Below are positions 1 through 8,481 of a DNA stretch of 64,000 nucleotides, piece after piece. The DNA is taken from assembly GCA_017744315.1 (NCBI GenBank), contig JAGIBN010000007.1, positions 118,824-182,823 on the forward strand. The letters run 5' to 3'. Position numbers and translations under genes: made by a program. The DNA is from Porphyrobacter sp. (GTDB taxonomy: Bacteria > Pseudomonadota > Alphaproteobacteria > Sphingomonadales > Sphingomonadaceae). The stretch's first letter is position 1. Each line of letters opens with the position of its first letter. Under the pieces are notes generated by a model that had not been told where the DNA came from, made no database searches, and was given only the letters and a program-made list of their open reading frames with translations.

Positions 1-128
1 GGCTGATGCCCACGGAATCACAGGTTAAACCGGGCCCCAAATTGCCCTACGAAAAAACCTGTGGAAGAATTTGTTAATAAAGTTATCGTTTATATCGGAT
101 TGACCGATTGAGATGGGGGGTTGGTTCG

Positions 129-467
129 ATGACCGTTCTGGCGATCCGCACATGTAAGCGCCACGCTGTCCGGCGAATTGTGCAGCTCGCCAAGGCGGGC
201 CGGAAGGCTGTCGACGGCCTTATGATCGAACTTTCCTCTGAGGGATGCCGCATCAGCAACCTCGGCCGCTCGGGATTTATCGTCGGGGAAGCCGTTACCG
301 TCGAAGTGGGCGAGAAGACCTTCCACGGCCACGTTCGCTGGGTTCACGACGGAATCGCCGGAGTTCGATTCGACCAGGCCCTGTTCAACAGCGAACTCAA
401 CGGCCTGATCGCTTATTGCCGCGGCGAAGGTCCGGGCGAAGCTCGCCGCTACGGCACTTCCGGCTAA
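129..467 (+). CDS. PilZ domain protein
   Basis: A 112-residue protein that is essentially one PilZ domain. It carries the family signature LSSEGCRIS (a D/N-x-S-x-x-G-like element) about a third of the way in, preceded by a basic stretch (KRHAVRR) in the position of the RxxxR arm. PilZ domains bind cyclic di-GMP; this copy is free-standing, so it probably acts as a cytoplasmic adaptor. The ATG at 129 was chosen because a G-run (115-120) lies about 8 bases upstream; an in-frame ATG at 108 is possible. The gene converges on bamD. Three GGDEF-EAL proteins in the same window could supply its ligand, but no partner is shown by the sequence. Confidence 0.75.
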   Translation: MTVLAIRTCKRHAVRRIVQLAKAGRKAVDGLMIELSSEGCRISNLGRSGFIVGEAVTVEVGEKTFHGHVRWVHDGIAGVRFDQALFNSELNGLIAYCRGEGPGEARRYGTSG

Positions 468-484
468 CCAGCAGACCGATCAGC

Positions 485-506
485 GTTCCGGGCCATATCC
501 CGGAAC
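485..506. terminator. Bidirectional hairpin between pilZ gene and bamD
   Basis: Perfect inverted repeat GTTCCGGG / CCCGGAAC with a 6-base loop, placed exactly between two convergent genes. It has no clear T-run, so it may be a processing or Rho-assisted end rather than a classical intrinsic terminator. Confidence 0.5.
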
Positions 507-516
507 CCGGTAATGC

Positions 517-1320
517 TCAGGCCCCAGCTTGCTGCGGGGCCTCTTTGCGCATCAGCGCATAGGCTTTCTCGTACCATTCGCTGCCCGGGTAGTTCGCTCC
601 GAGCACGGCAGCGTACTTCTTTGCCTCTCCAGGCAGACCGAGCGCAAGGCTGGTCTCGGTCAGGCGATAGAGCGCTTCTGCAGCGTGACTGGTCGTCTGA
701 TAGGTTTCGACCACGTTCTGGAACCGCATCTGCGCCGCCAGCCACTGTCCGGTCTTCTCGTAGAAGCGGCCAATCTGCATCTCCTTGCCGGCAAGGTGAT
801 CGTACACGAGATCGACCTTGAGCCGGGCATCGGCAGCATATTCGCTATTCGGATAGCGCCGCTGAATATCGGTCAGCGCCGTGAGAGCCTGCTGAGTGAT
901 CGACTGGTCACGATCTACGTCGCTGATCTGCTCGTAATAGCTCAGCGCGATCAGGTAGTAGGCGTAAGGGGCGTCCTTGTTACCTGGGTGGATCGACAGG
1001 AACCGCTGAGCCGAATCGATCGCCTTGGTGTAGTCCTGCATCAGGTAATACGAGAACGCGCTCATCAGCTGCGCGCGACGGGCCCAGGGCGAATAGGGAT
1101 GCTGCCGCTCGACCTCGTCGAACAGGGCTGCCGCCACTCTCACATCTCCGGCATCGAGCCGGTCCTTCGCGGCGGCGTAGAGCGATTCGACGTCGCGCGC
1201 GACATAGGCGGTATCCCGCTGCCCGCCCTTCCCGCTGAACATGGAGCAACCCGCTGTGAGCGGAACCACCGCACAGGCAGCGGCAATGAGAGCGATTTTG
1301 TACGGCGAGCGAGCAGTCAT
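517..1320 (-). CDS. bamD: Outer membrane assembly lipoprotein BamD
   Basis: A 267-residue lipoprotein, the usual length for BamD. It has a signal peptide ending in the lipobox LTAGC (Cys near residue 25). TPR-type helices follow, with the family phrases RQHPYSPWARRAQLM, YYLMQDYTKAI, FLSIHPGNKDAPYAYYL and RRYPNSEYAADA. BamD is an essential part of the BAM complex that folds beta-barrel proteins into the outer membrane from the periplasmic side. The gene is divergent from the PAS-GGDEF-EAL gene across 153 bp. The last codons contain an inverted repeat (AGGCCCC/GGGGCCT, 520-543) that may add to the hairpin beyond the stop. Confidence 0.95.
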   Translation of the reverse strand: MTARSPYKIALIAAACAVVPLTAGCSMFSGKGGQRDTAYVARDVESLYAAAKDRLDAGDVRVAAALFDEVERQHPYSPWARRAQLMSAFSYYLMQDYTKAIDSAQRFLSIHPGNKDAPYAYYLIALSYYEQISDVDRDQSITQQALTALTDIQRRYPNSEYAADARLKVDLVYDHLAGKEMQIGRFYEKTGQWLAAQMRFQNVVETYQTTSHAAEALYRLTETSLALGLPGEAKKYAAVLGANYPGSEWYEKAYALMRKEAPQQAGA

Positions 1321-1473
1321 GCGCAGCCTATAGCCAGCGGGTTCGTGAACGCCAAGTGAAGTCGCGATGGTTGCTCCCAGTCATTTGCACACTACGCGCA
1401 AGTCCTTAGCCGCCTCTTTGTTTGCGTTATCAACTCTCTGGCAAACCACCCTTAAGTCGGTGGGATCGTCAAT

Positions 1474-4413
1474 ATGTCGGAGCAGGCCCGAAGCCTGGTC
1501 GAACTTGAAGAACGCAATGCATGGCTCGAGGAGCAGCTGGCGCTGCACCGCGACGCGTTGGAGCATATGCACCAGGGCCTCTGCATGTTCGATGCGGACG
1601 GCCGAATCACGCTGTCCAACCGGCGCTACGCCGAGATCCTCCACGTCCCCGTGGATTCCATCCGTCCGGGAATGACGAGCACGCACCTGATCGAGCTCGG
1701 GATCGAGGCCGGACACTATCCCGCCGGAAAAACCGTTGAGCAGATTCGCGCCGACATTCGCGACCAGCTTCGATCGGGTAGCTATCCGTTCGGGACGATG
1801 ACCCGCGGTGGCAAGACCTACGCGGTCAAGATCAGCGACACGGCCAAGGGCCAATCGGTGACGACCTGCGAGGACCTCACGGCCGTCGTTGAAGTGCAGA
1901 GTGCCCTTCGCGACAGTGAGGCGCGGTTGAAGGCCATCTTCGACGCCATGCCGGACTGTGTGAAGATCTTCGATGAATCAGCCCGGCTGATCCATATCAA
2001 TCCGAGAGGCCTGGAACTGCTTCAGGCCCCCGATCTCGCCAGCCTCTCGACGCCCGGATACGTGCCGGTCCCGCTGGAATATCTCGATGCCTGCCTCGAC
2101 GTGCACCGCCGCGTCATGGCGGGCGAATCCGTCGTCTGGACTTACGAGGTGATCGGCCTGCTCGGGCGTCGACGGCATGTCGAGGCGCACGCGGTGCCGT
2201 TCCGTATGCCCGACGGCTCGAAAGTGCACATGTGCATCTCGCGCGACGTGAACGAGCGGCAGCAGACGCTCGACGCGCTCGTACACAGCGAGGAACGGCT
2301 GCGGCTCGTGCAGGAGGCCACGGGCCTCGCCGATTTCGAGACCAGGCCGGGCATGATCTCGCGGATGTCCGAGTACTTCGTGAAACAAGCCGGCCTCCCC
2401 GCGGGAACCAAGTCGCTCAGCGCCACCGAATGGATGGAGATCGTGCATCCCGCCGACCGCGAGCTGTTCGGGCAGATGATCAAGGAAACCGTCTATCGGG
2501 AAGACACCGTGCAGTGCGAGTATCGCATCGTACGGCCCGAGAACGGCGAAGTGCGCTGGATCTACAGCCGCACCAAACGGCACCGCGACGCTTCGGGCAA
2601 GACCGTCTCAAGCATCGGCGCCCACCTCGACATCACCGAGCGGAAACTGGCCGAGGAAGCGCTGCGCGAGAGCGAAGAGCGCTTCCGCCTCGCCGCTGAG
2701 GCCGCCGGGCTCGGGGTGTGGGACTACGACGCCTCGCTCCACAAGCGCGAATGGTCCGATCGTCTGCGCGAGATTCTCGGCCTCGGCGAAAACGTCCAGC
2801 CGGGGTTCGCCGCGGCGGAGAAATGCGTCCATCCGGCCGACCAGGCCAAGTTCCGCGAACATGTCGAGGCGCTCCGTAGCGGCCAGGCGAGCCGGTTCGA
2901 GGAGTCCTTCCGCATCCGCCGCGCCTCCGACCGGGCCGAGCGGTGGATCGCCATCAACGGATGGCGCACCAGCAAGGCCGACCAGGGCCTGCGCCGGATC
3001 ATCATGACGGTGCGCGACGTCACCGAAGAGAAGACCGCCGAGGAGCGCGTGCGCTGGAGCGCCAGTCACGATGCCCTCACCCGCCTCGCCAATCGCAGCC
3101 TGTTCCAGGAAAAGCTCGACACCGCGATCCAGAGCGCCGCGGCGAGCGGCCGGGCTGTCGGCCTGCTGCTGCTCGACATGGATCATTTCAAGCAGATCAA
3201 CGACTCGCTCGGGCATGACGTTGGCGACATGTTGCTCAAGATGTTCGCCAAGCGGCTGCGCGGGGTGGTCCGCCACTGCGACACCGTGGCCCGCTTCGGG
3301 GGCGACGAGTTCGCGGTCGTAATGCCCGAGCTCGATGGCGAGCATACGCTGCTCCACGTCGCCCGGGCGATCCAGCAGCGGCTGCGCGAACCGTTCATCC
3401 ACACCGGGCGCATCCTCGATTGCCGGGTGAGCATCGGCGCGAGCCTGTTCCCCGATCACGGTCGCACGCCCGACGCGTTGCTCAAGAACGCGGACCTTGC
3501 ACTCTACGCCGCCAAGGCCGCGGGGCGCGGGATTGTGAAGGTGTTCGAGACGCAGATGGGTGAGGACGTCAAACGCCGCAACTCGATGGTCGACCTGGCG
3601 CGCAATGCGCTCAGTTCAGACCGTGTCATCCCCTACTACCAGCCCAAGCTGGACCTCGCCACGGGCGCCCTCGTCGGGTTCGAGGCCCTGCTCCGCTGGC
3701 GCATGCCGAACGGACGGATCGGCCATCCCGCGGCGATCGAGGCAGCGTTCGAGGATGCCGAAGTCGCGGCACGGATCAGCGACCGCATGATCGATCGGGT
3801 GATCAAGGACATCCGTTCCTGGCTCGACCGGGGAGTCGACTTCCGCCACGTCGCGGTCAACGCCTCGGCCGCCGAATTCCGGCGCGACAGCTTCGCCGAA
3901 CGGCTGCTCGAACAGCTGCAGCGGGCAGACATTCCCACGCGCTGCGTCCAACTCGAGGTGACCGAGACCGTCTTCCTCGGCCGCGGCGCAGAGTACGTGC
4001 ACCGCGCGCTCGCCCTGCTCAGTTTGCGCGGGGTAAAGATCGCCCTCGACGATTTCGGGACCGGCTATGCGTCGCTCCGGCATCTCAAGCAGTTCCCGGT
4101 CGACACCATCAAGATCGACCAGAGCTTCGTCCGCGACATGATGGAAGATCCGGGCGACGAGGCGATTATCCGGGCCGTTATCAACCTCGGCCGCAGCCTG
4201 GGCATCAAGGTCGTGGCCGAGGGCATCGAGAGCCACGGGCAGGCCCGGCGCCTGATCGAGCTTTCCTGCGACTTCGGACAGGGCTTCCTGTTCAGCCGCG
4301 CGGTACCGGCGGGTCGTGTCCCGACGCTGGTCGCAGGTTGCTTCCTGCAGCCTGTGGTGGCGCCCGGAGCCATTCGCGGACGCGACTTGCGCCTCGTGGC
4401 GAACCGGGACTGA
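1474..4413 (+). CDS. PAS-rich GGDEF/EAL bifunctional cyclic di-GMP enzyme
   Basis: A 979-residue protein with no obvious membrane segment. A short N-terminal coiled coil is followed by four PAS-like repeats (roughly 25-135, 150-265, 270-390, 400-520; the last ends in the PAC-like MTVRDVTEEKTAEER), then GGDEF (FGGDEF near 609) and EAL (GFEALLRW near 737). The GGDEF motif is intact and preceded by an RxxD inhibitory site (RHCD). The EAL part keeps EVTETVF, DDFGTGYASL, KIDQSF and AEGIE. Synthesis and breakdown of c-di-GMP are therefore both plausible. A purine-rich RBS (GGTGGGA) lies about 8 bases before the ATG. It differs from the two other GGDEF-EAL proteins in the window by lacking PilZ and keeping the I-site. 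The signal sensed by the PAS domains is unknown. Confidence 0.92.
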   Translation: MSEQARSLVELEERNAWLEEQLALHRDALEHMHQGLCMFDADGRITLSNRRYAEILHVPVDSIRPGMTSTHLIELGIEAGHYPAGKTVEQIRADIRDQLRSGSYPFGTMTRGGKTYAVKISDTAKGQSVTTCEDLTAVVEVQSALRDSEARLKAIFDAMPDCVKIFDESARLIHINPRGLELLQAPDLASLSTPGYVPVPLEYLDACLDVHRRVMAGESVVWTYEVIGLLGRRRHVEAHAVPFRMPDGSKVHMCISRDVNERQQTLDALVHSEERLRLVQEATGLADFETRPGMISRMSEYFVKQAGLPAGTKSLSATEWMEIVHPADRELFGQMIKETVYREDTVQCEYRIVRPENGEVRWIYSRTKRHRDASGKTVSSIGAHLDITERKLAEEALRESEERFRLAAEAAGLGVWDYDASLHKREWSDRLREILGLGENVQPGFAAAEKCVHPADQAKFREHVEALRSGQASRFEESFRIRRASDRAERWIAINGWRTSKADQGLRRIIMTVRDVTEEKTAEERVRWSASHDALTRLANRSLFQEKLDTAIQSAAASGRAVGLLLLDMDHFKQINDSLGHDVGDMLLKMFAKRLRGVVRHCDTVARFGGDEFAVVMPELDGEHTLLHVARAIQQRLREPFIHTGRILDCRVSIGASLFPDHGRTPDALLKNADLALYAAKAAGRGIVKVFETQMGEDVKRRNSMVDLARNALSSDRVIPYYQPKLDLATGALVGFEALLRWRMPNGRIGHPAAIEAAFEDAEVAARISDRMIDRVIKDIRSWLDRGVDFRHVAVNASAAEFRRDSFAERLLEQLQRADIPTRCVQLEVTETVFLGRGAEYVHRALALLSLRGVKIALDDFGTGYASLRHLKQFPVDTIKIDQSFVRDMMEDPGDEAIIRAVINLGRSLGIKVVAEGIESHGQARRLIELSCDFGQGFLFSRAVPAGRVPTLVAGCFLQPVVAPGAIRGRDLRLVANRD

Positions 4414-4471
4414 GCGACGTCCAGACGCAAGTGGTTGACGCAGCTCTGAAAGGAGCACCACAATCGCGCAA

Positions 4472-4504
4472 ATGAACTTGCGACAGATGGCACCCGGCCC
4501 ATGA
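4472..4504 (+). other. Possible 10-codon leader peptide coupled to the next gene
   Basis: A micro-frame (ATG 4472 to TGA 4502-4504) ends across the ATG of the downstream HAD gene (ATGA). A strong AAAGGAG lies at 4449-4455, about 16 bases from this ATG, whereas the HAD gene has no Shine-Dalgarno of its own. This would allow translational coupling. The long spacing is a weakness. Confidence 0.25.
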
Positions 4505-4968
4505 GACAGCTCTACCTCGACTGCGACGGAGTGCTGGCCGATTTTGACAAGGGTGCGACCGCTATCCTGGGATTGCCGCCCAGAACCTTTGAGGCGCTCC
4601 ACGGGCTTGGCCGCTTCTGGCAGAAGCTGGCTCGAGCGCCGGACTTCTATTTCGGGTTGCCGTTGATGGATGATGCGATGGAACTGTTCGAAGCCGTCCG
4701 CCATCTCGATCCGGTCATCCTCACCGGCCTGCCGGAAGGCAACTGGGCGGCCGACCAGAAGGTGCGCTGGGCGGCCAAGTACTTCCCTGGCACGAGGATC
4801 ATCACCACCATGGCACGGGACAAGCGCGACCATGCGAAGGAGGGTGACGTCCTGGTCGACGATCAGGTCCGGCACCGGGGCCGATGGGAGGAAATGGGCG
4901 GCATCTTCATCCGGCACAGGAGCGCGGCAGAGAGCATCTTGGCCCTGCAAACCTACTTTAAGGTCTGA
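4501..4968 (+). CDS. HAD-family 5'-nucleotidase-like protein
   Basis: A 155-residue HAD-type hydrolase. The N-terminus carries the nucleophile motif LDCDGVLADFD (DxDGV), the middle has VILTGLP (motif II position), and the acidic motif near the end is DVLVDDQ. Length and motifs match the small 5'(3')-deoxyribonucleotidase-like (NT5C-type) group, which dephosphorylates nucleotides in the cytoplasm; the substrate cannot be read from the sequence. No in-frame start lies upstream, and no RBS sits at the usual distance from this ATG. Translation may be coupled to a 10-codon frame that overlaps the start. Confidence 0.75.
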   Translation: MRQLYLDCDGVLADFDKGATAILGLPPRTFEALHGLGRFWQKLARAPDFYFGLPLMDDAMELFEAVRHLDPVILTGLPEGNWAADQKVRWAAKYFPGTRIITTMARDKRDHAKEGDVLVDDQVRHRGRWEEMGGIFIRHRSAAESILALQTYFKV

Positions 4969-5026
4969 GCAGCGCTTTTATCTGTCATCTCCGACTGCTA
5001 TCTGAGGGGGGACAAGGAGAATTACG

Positions 5027-5263
5027 ATGGGTTCTTTTACCATCACGCACTGGATTGTGGTCGCACTGGTCGTTCTGGTGCTGTTCGGGCGTGGCAAGAT
5101 TTCCGAAACGATGGGTGACTTCGGCAAGGGTATCAAGAGCTTCCGCAAGGGTATGGCGGAAGAAGAGCGTCCGACACCGCCCCCAGCTCCGCCCTCCCAG
5201 ATTGCCCCGCCGGCCGCCAGCCAGGACACTGCCGCCAAAGCCACGGAATCGCGCGAAGCCTGA
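5027..5263 (+). CDS. tatA: Twin-arginine translocase subunit TatA
   Basis: A 78-residue TatA/E protein: one N-terminal membrane helix ([13 protein letters not shown]), the FGRGKISE hinge, an amphipathic helix ([15 protein letters not shown]) and a Pro-rich tail. It forms the pore-like component of the Tat pathway for folded proteins. A good RBS (AAGGAG, 8-base spacing) precedes the ATG. tatB and tatC, normally directly downstream in alphaproteobacteria, are absent: the next gene is convergent and only 7 bp away. This is either a stand-alone tatA or a paralogue. Confidence 0.9.
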   Translation: MGSFTITHWIVVALVVLVLFGRGKISETMGDFGKGIKSFRKGMAEEERPTPPPAPPSQIAPPAASQDTAAKATESREA

Positions 5264-5270
5264 TCTCGCG

Positions 5271-6800
5271 TCAGATCGACGGCAGGATCGCGAAAATCGA
5301 TCCGTTGATGCTGACGATATAGAGATTGCCAACCTGGTCCTCGCCAAAACCGACGATGCCCGACAGGCTTCCTGCATCGGGCACGAAGGCGGCATTGCGA
5401 TTGGTGAAGGCGCTGCTTGGCGTGGTCGTACCGGGCGTCAGTCCCGCTATTGGCACGGTCCAGATGTTGTTGCTGACGAAGTCGGCAAACACATAGAGCC
5501 CCTGTAGCGACTCAACCGGCCCGCGATAGACGAAGCCTCCGGTGATGGAATTGCCCTGCAGCGGCCCGCTGCCATGGCCGTATTCCGTCACCGGCATGGT
5601 GAGCCCCGCCGGATTGGTGCCCAAAAGCGGCTGGCTTCCTTCGTAGAGGGGCCACCCCATGTTGAGGCCGGATTGGCTGGTCCGAACCCGGTCCACCTCT
5701 TCAACTGCGCCTTGGCCTACGTCGGCGATCCACAGTTCGCCGGTCGCGCGATCGAAGCTATTCCGGAACGGATTGCGCAGCCCGTAGAGCCAGACCTCTC
5801 CCGCGCCGCCGCCGCTCGCAAAGGGATTGGCGGAGGGAATTCCATAGTCTCGCGAGGGGTCAGTGGGGAAATCGTCACGCGACACGTCGATCCGCAACAT
5901 CTTGCCAAGCAGGGTAGCGCGGTTCTGGCCGTTCCCGTCAGGATCGTTGCCACCCCCGCCGTCACCGGTAGCGACATAGAGCAGCCCGTCGGCGCCAAAG
6001 CCCAGCCAGCCGCCATTGTGGTTGTTCCTTGGATGAGGGATCGACAGCAGGACGTCGCCACTGGCGCTATCCAGCACGTCGCGATTGCCTGCCGGTGAAG
6101 TGTAGCGGCGCACCTGGACCGAGCCGTCCGGCGCGGTGAGATAGGCGTAAGCGCGACCGCTCGTGGCATAATCGGGCGCCAAGGCCACGGCCAGCAGGCC
6201 GCGCTCGCCATCGGTCGAAACCTGGCCGCTGATATCGAGCATCGGCGTTGCCGCTATGGCGCCGGTCGTGGGGTTGAGAAGCAGAATGCGCCCCGCCCGC
6301 TCAACCACAATCATGCGCCCGCTGCCGTCAGGCATCGCCGTCGCGAAGACCGGCGCTGCGAAACCCGTCCCCACACGCCGGACGACGAAACTGCCCGTGG
6401 TAGCGTTCGTCACATTGATGCGCAGCGCCAGCGTCGTGCTTGCTCTCCCATCACTGGCTGCGAGCGTGACTTCGTAGCTGTTGTCGCCATTGGCATCTGT
6501 CGGCGCCTCGAAGTCCGGCGGAACTCGAAATGAAAGCGCGCCCGCTCCGGTAACCTGGAGCGCGCCTGCGTCCGCCCCACCAGAGATCGAGAAGGTTATC
6601 GCGTCGCCGTCAGCATCGGTAGCCGTCGCGGTGTAAACCGTACCGGCGCTGTTCTCGGCGACAGAAGCCGTCGCTGCGGACGTGAACACCGGAGTCGAAT
6701 TTGGATTGCCGCCCCCGCCTCCAGAACTTCCTCCGCCACCACATGCGGCCAGGGCCGCACCTAGCGTCAACGGGATCACGCGCAGTGCTGCCTGTCTCAT
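5271..6800 (-). CDS. PQQ-dependent sugar dehydrogenase-like lipoprotein with cadherin-type domain
   Basis: A 509-residue predicted lipoprotein with lipobox LAAC and a Gly-rich linker. A cadherin-like repeat follows (about 38-130; AENSAGTVYTATATDADGD, then YEVTLAASDG). The rest is a six-bladed propeller of the soluble glucose/sorbosone dehydrogenase family, shown by NHNGGWLGFGADGLLYVATG, LLGKMLRIDV and LYGLRNPFRNSFD. Family members oxidise sugars with PQQ and Ca2+; the substrate here is unknown. The lipobox predicts periplasmic or outer-membrane anchoring. It converges tail to tail with tatA. Confidence 0.85.
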   Translation of the reverse strand: MRQAALRVIPLTLGAALAACGGGGSSGGGGGNPNSTPVFTSAATASVAENSAGTVYTATATDADGDAITFSISGGADAGALQVTGAGALSFRVPPDFEAPTDANGDNSYEVTLAASDGRASTTLALRINVTNATTGSFVVRRVGTGFAAPVFATAMPDGSGRMIVVERAGRILLLNPTTGAIAATPMLDISGQVSTDGERGLLAVALAPDYATSGRAYAYLTAPDGSVQVRRYTSPAGNRDVLDSASGDVLLSIPHPRNNHNGGWLGFGADGLLYVATGDGGGGNDPDGNGQNRATLLGKMLRIDVSRDDFPTDPSRDYGIPSANPFASGGGAGEVWLYGLRNPFRNSFDRATGELWIADVGQGAVEEVDRVRTSQSGLNMGWPLYEGSQPLLGTNPAGLTMPVTEYGHGSGPLQGNSITGGFVYRGPVESLQGLYVFADFVSNNIWTVPIAGLTPGTTTPSSAFTNRNAAFVPDAGSLSGIVGFGEDQVGNLYIVSINGSIFAILPSI

Positions 6801-6892
6801 AGGCTACGCCAGTGGCCTCCTCTCGCATGAGGTTCGGCCACACTATCGCGTGATCCAGGGCAAAAGAACCGGCGGCGGGCCCGCCCGTTGGG

Positions 6893-7825
6893 TTATTCCC
6901 AGAAAGCGACCGAACGCACCTCGATGCTCTCGCGGATGTTTGCATCGGGGAAGCTCGGATCGTGGAACGCCGTGTGCGGGCAACGCCAGGTGTGCGAGTG
7001 ATCGCTGTCGTGGAACTTGAACAGCAGCGCATCGTCGGGCGTCATGTTCGAGAAGTACCACCAGCGCATCGCCGGCGAGTGGCTGAAGATCGAGGCAGCC
7101 ATCATGACCTCCTCGCCCTCGACCGGAGCGGTCAGCGCATCGCCCACCGGGAACTCGTCGACCACGAACAGGGTGTTCGATTTCTCCTCGCCCGCGAAAC
7201 TTGTGCGGCCATCGCAAAGGGCCAGCGGCACGTCCTGCGGCGGCGCTGAAAAAGCGCGCCAGTAGCTGGAAATGAGGAAGCGCTTGTAACCGGGCCCGTC
7301 GGGAAAGTTCTTCTTGTAGGTGAACTCGGCCATGCGTTGCGCGGTGGCGGTATTGAGGTCGACGTGAGCCTCGCCCGCCGGAGGCTGAATGCCGCCGGAG
7401 TGCTGGTAATTCTCGGTCTTCTCCTGGGCACGGCTGGTCAAGTCCGCGCTGGTGCGCAGCATCCATCCACGCGCCACGACCTTGTCCGCCCCGGTCAGCT
7501 GGCGGATGTGTTCTTCGACTTCGCGCTCGTAAACGCGATCGACTTCGTCCTTGTCATGGAAGTCCGTGACCGCGGTCGGCTGGCTCGCGATACGGAAGCC
7601 GTGGACGTCGAGCTGGAAGTGGTCACGAAGGGGCATGGCGTCTCGCACCATCACGCGGTGATCCGAGTACGTGCCGGTATTGATCTCCGCGCCGGCGCGA
7701 ACATAGCGCCGCGTGACGAAATCGCCCGGATCGACGAAACGGATCGAAGTTTCGACCTGCCGAGCGTCTTGCTCCACCGCGTCGAAATCCGCCGAAGCGC
7801 CCAGGTTGCGTGCGGCTGTCGCCAT
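6893..7825 (-). CDS. CmcJ/NvfI-family oxidoreductase-like protein
   Basis: A 310-residue protein resembling the CmcJ/AsaB/NvfI family, found in cephamycin and fungal secondary metabolism as methoxylation partners or dioxygenase-like enzymes. Family features are the HVDLNTATAQRMAEF segment, a tryptophan-rich core (SYWRAFSAPPQDVPLALCD) and the C-terminal signature CPHTAFHDP followed by ESIEVRSVAFW. The start at 7825 was chosen because GGAGAGG sits 5 bases upstream; an in-frame ATG lies 3 bases earlier. No biosynthetic cluster surrounds it, so the substrate is unknown. It is divergent from a small secreted protein. Confidence 0.7.
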   Translation of the reverse strand: MATAARNLGASADFDAVEQDARQVETSIRFVDPGDFVTRRYVRAGAEINTGTYSDHRVMVRDAMPLRDHFQLDVHGFRIASQPTAVTDFHDKDEVDRVYEREVEEHIRQLTGADKVVARGWMLRTSADLTSRAQEKTENYQHSGGIQPPAGEAHVDLNTATAQRMAEFTYKKNFPDGPGYKRFLISSYWRAFSAPPQDVPLALCDGRTSFAGEEKSNTLFVVDEFPVGDALTAPVEGEEVMMAASIFSHSPAMRWWYFSNMTPDDALLFKFHDSDHSHTWRCPHTAFHDPSFPDANIRESIEVRSVAFWE

Positions 7826-7964
7826 CATTGCCTCTCCAGTAATTCTATCGTCCGTTACAATGCCCGCCTTGCCGGGACGGCGCAAGCAGGTGCGCAACGC
7901 GAGGCTGGGACACGGTCCTCATTTGCGATAAACTACCGAACTGAAACTTGGGGGAGTTGGTGGC

Positions 7965-8477
7965 ATGAAGAAGGTCTTGGCACTGTCGGCATTGCTGGCT
8001 TTTGGGGGCGCGGCTCACGCTCAAACGGGTCCGTGGGCTGTGCATACTGCCGACGGATCATGCAGCATGAGCCAGACGTTCTCGCATCCGGAATTCGGAT
8101 CGACGACGCTGGAAGTGAGCTACGATGTCCCGCACCAGCTTGTGACCCTCGCGACGACGAATTCGATCGGCACCGCTCTTCCAGGCTCGGGCTCACTCCG
8201 CTGGTCGATCGTGTTCCTAGACAACGACGGAGAGAAGTACGACGACGCCTGGGGTTCGCGCGAGCTCAGCTACAAGCGGGAGGGCGACGCTTATCGCTTC
8301 GCAACGGGCTTCAGTGGCGAACGGAACGTGCGACAGATTTTCGCGGATCTTTCCGCCAGCCGGAGCCTTGGGTTCATGGACCAGGGCAAGCTTGTCGTAG
8401 GTTATGATCTCGACGGCATGCGAACCGCGATCTCCCGCCTGAGCACTTGCGCCCAGCGGGCGGTCGCTACCAACTAG
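7965..8477 (+). CDS. Secreted protein of unknown function
   Basis: A 170-residue protein with a clear Sec signal peptide (MKKVLALSALLAFGGAAHAQ, cleavage after AHA). The mature part has two Cys (GSCSMSQ near the start and STCAQRA near the end) that could form a disulfide in the periplasm. I recognise no family. The RBS is GGGGGAG about 9 bases before the ATG. It ends 4 bp from the convergent DUF4239 gene. Confidence 0.75.
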   Translation: MKKVLALSALLAFGGAAHAQTGPWAVHTADGSCSMSQTFSHPEFGSTTLEVSYDVPHQLVTLATTNSIGTALPGSGSLRWSIVFLDNDGEKYDDAWGSRELSYKREGDAYRFATGFSGERNVRQIFADLSASRSLGFMDQGKLVVGYDLDGMRTAISRLSTCAQRAVATN

Positions 8478-8481
8478 CCGT

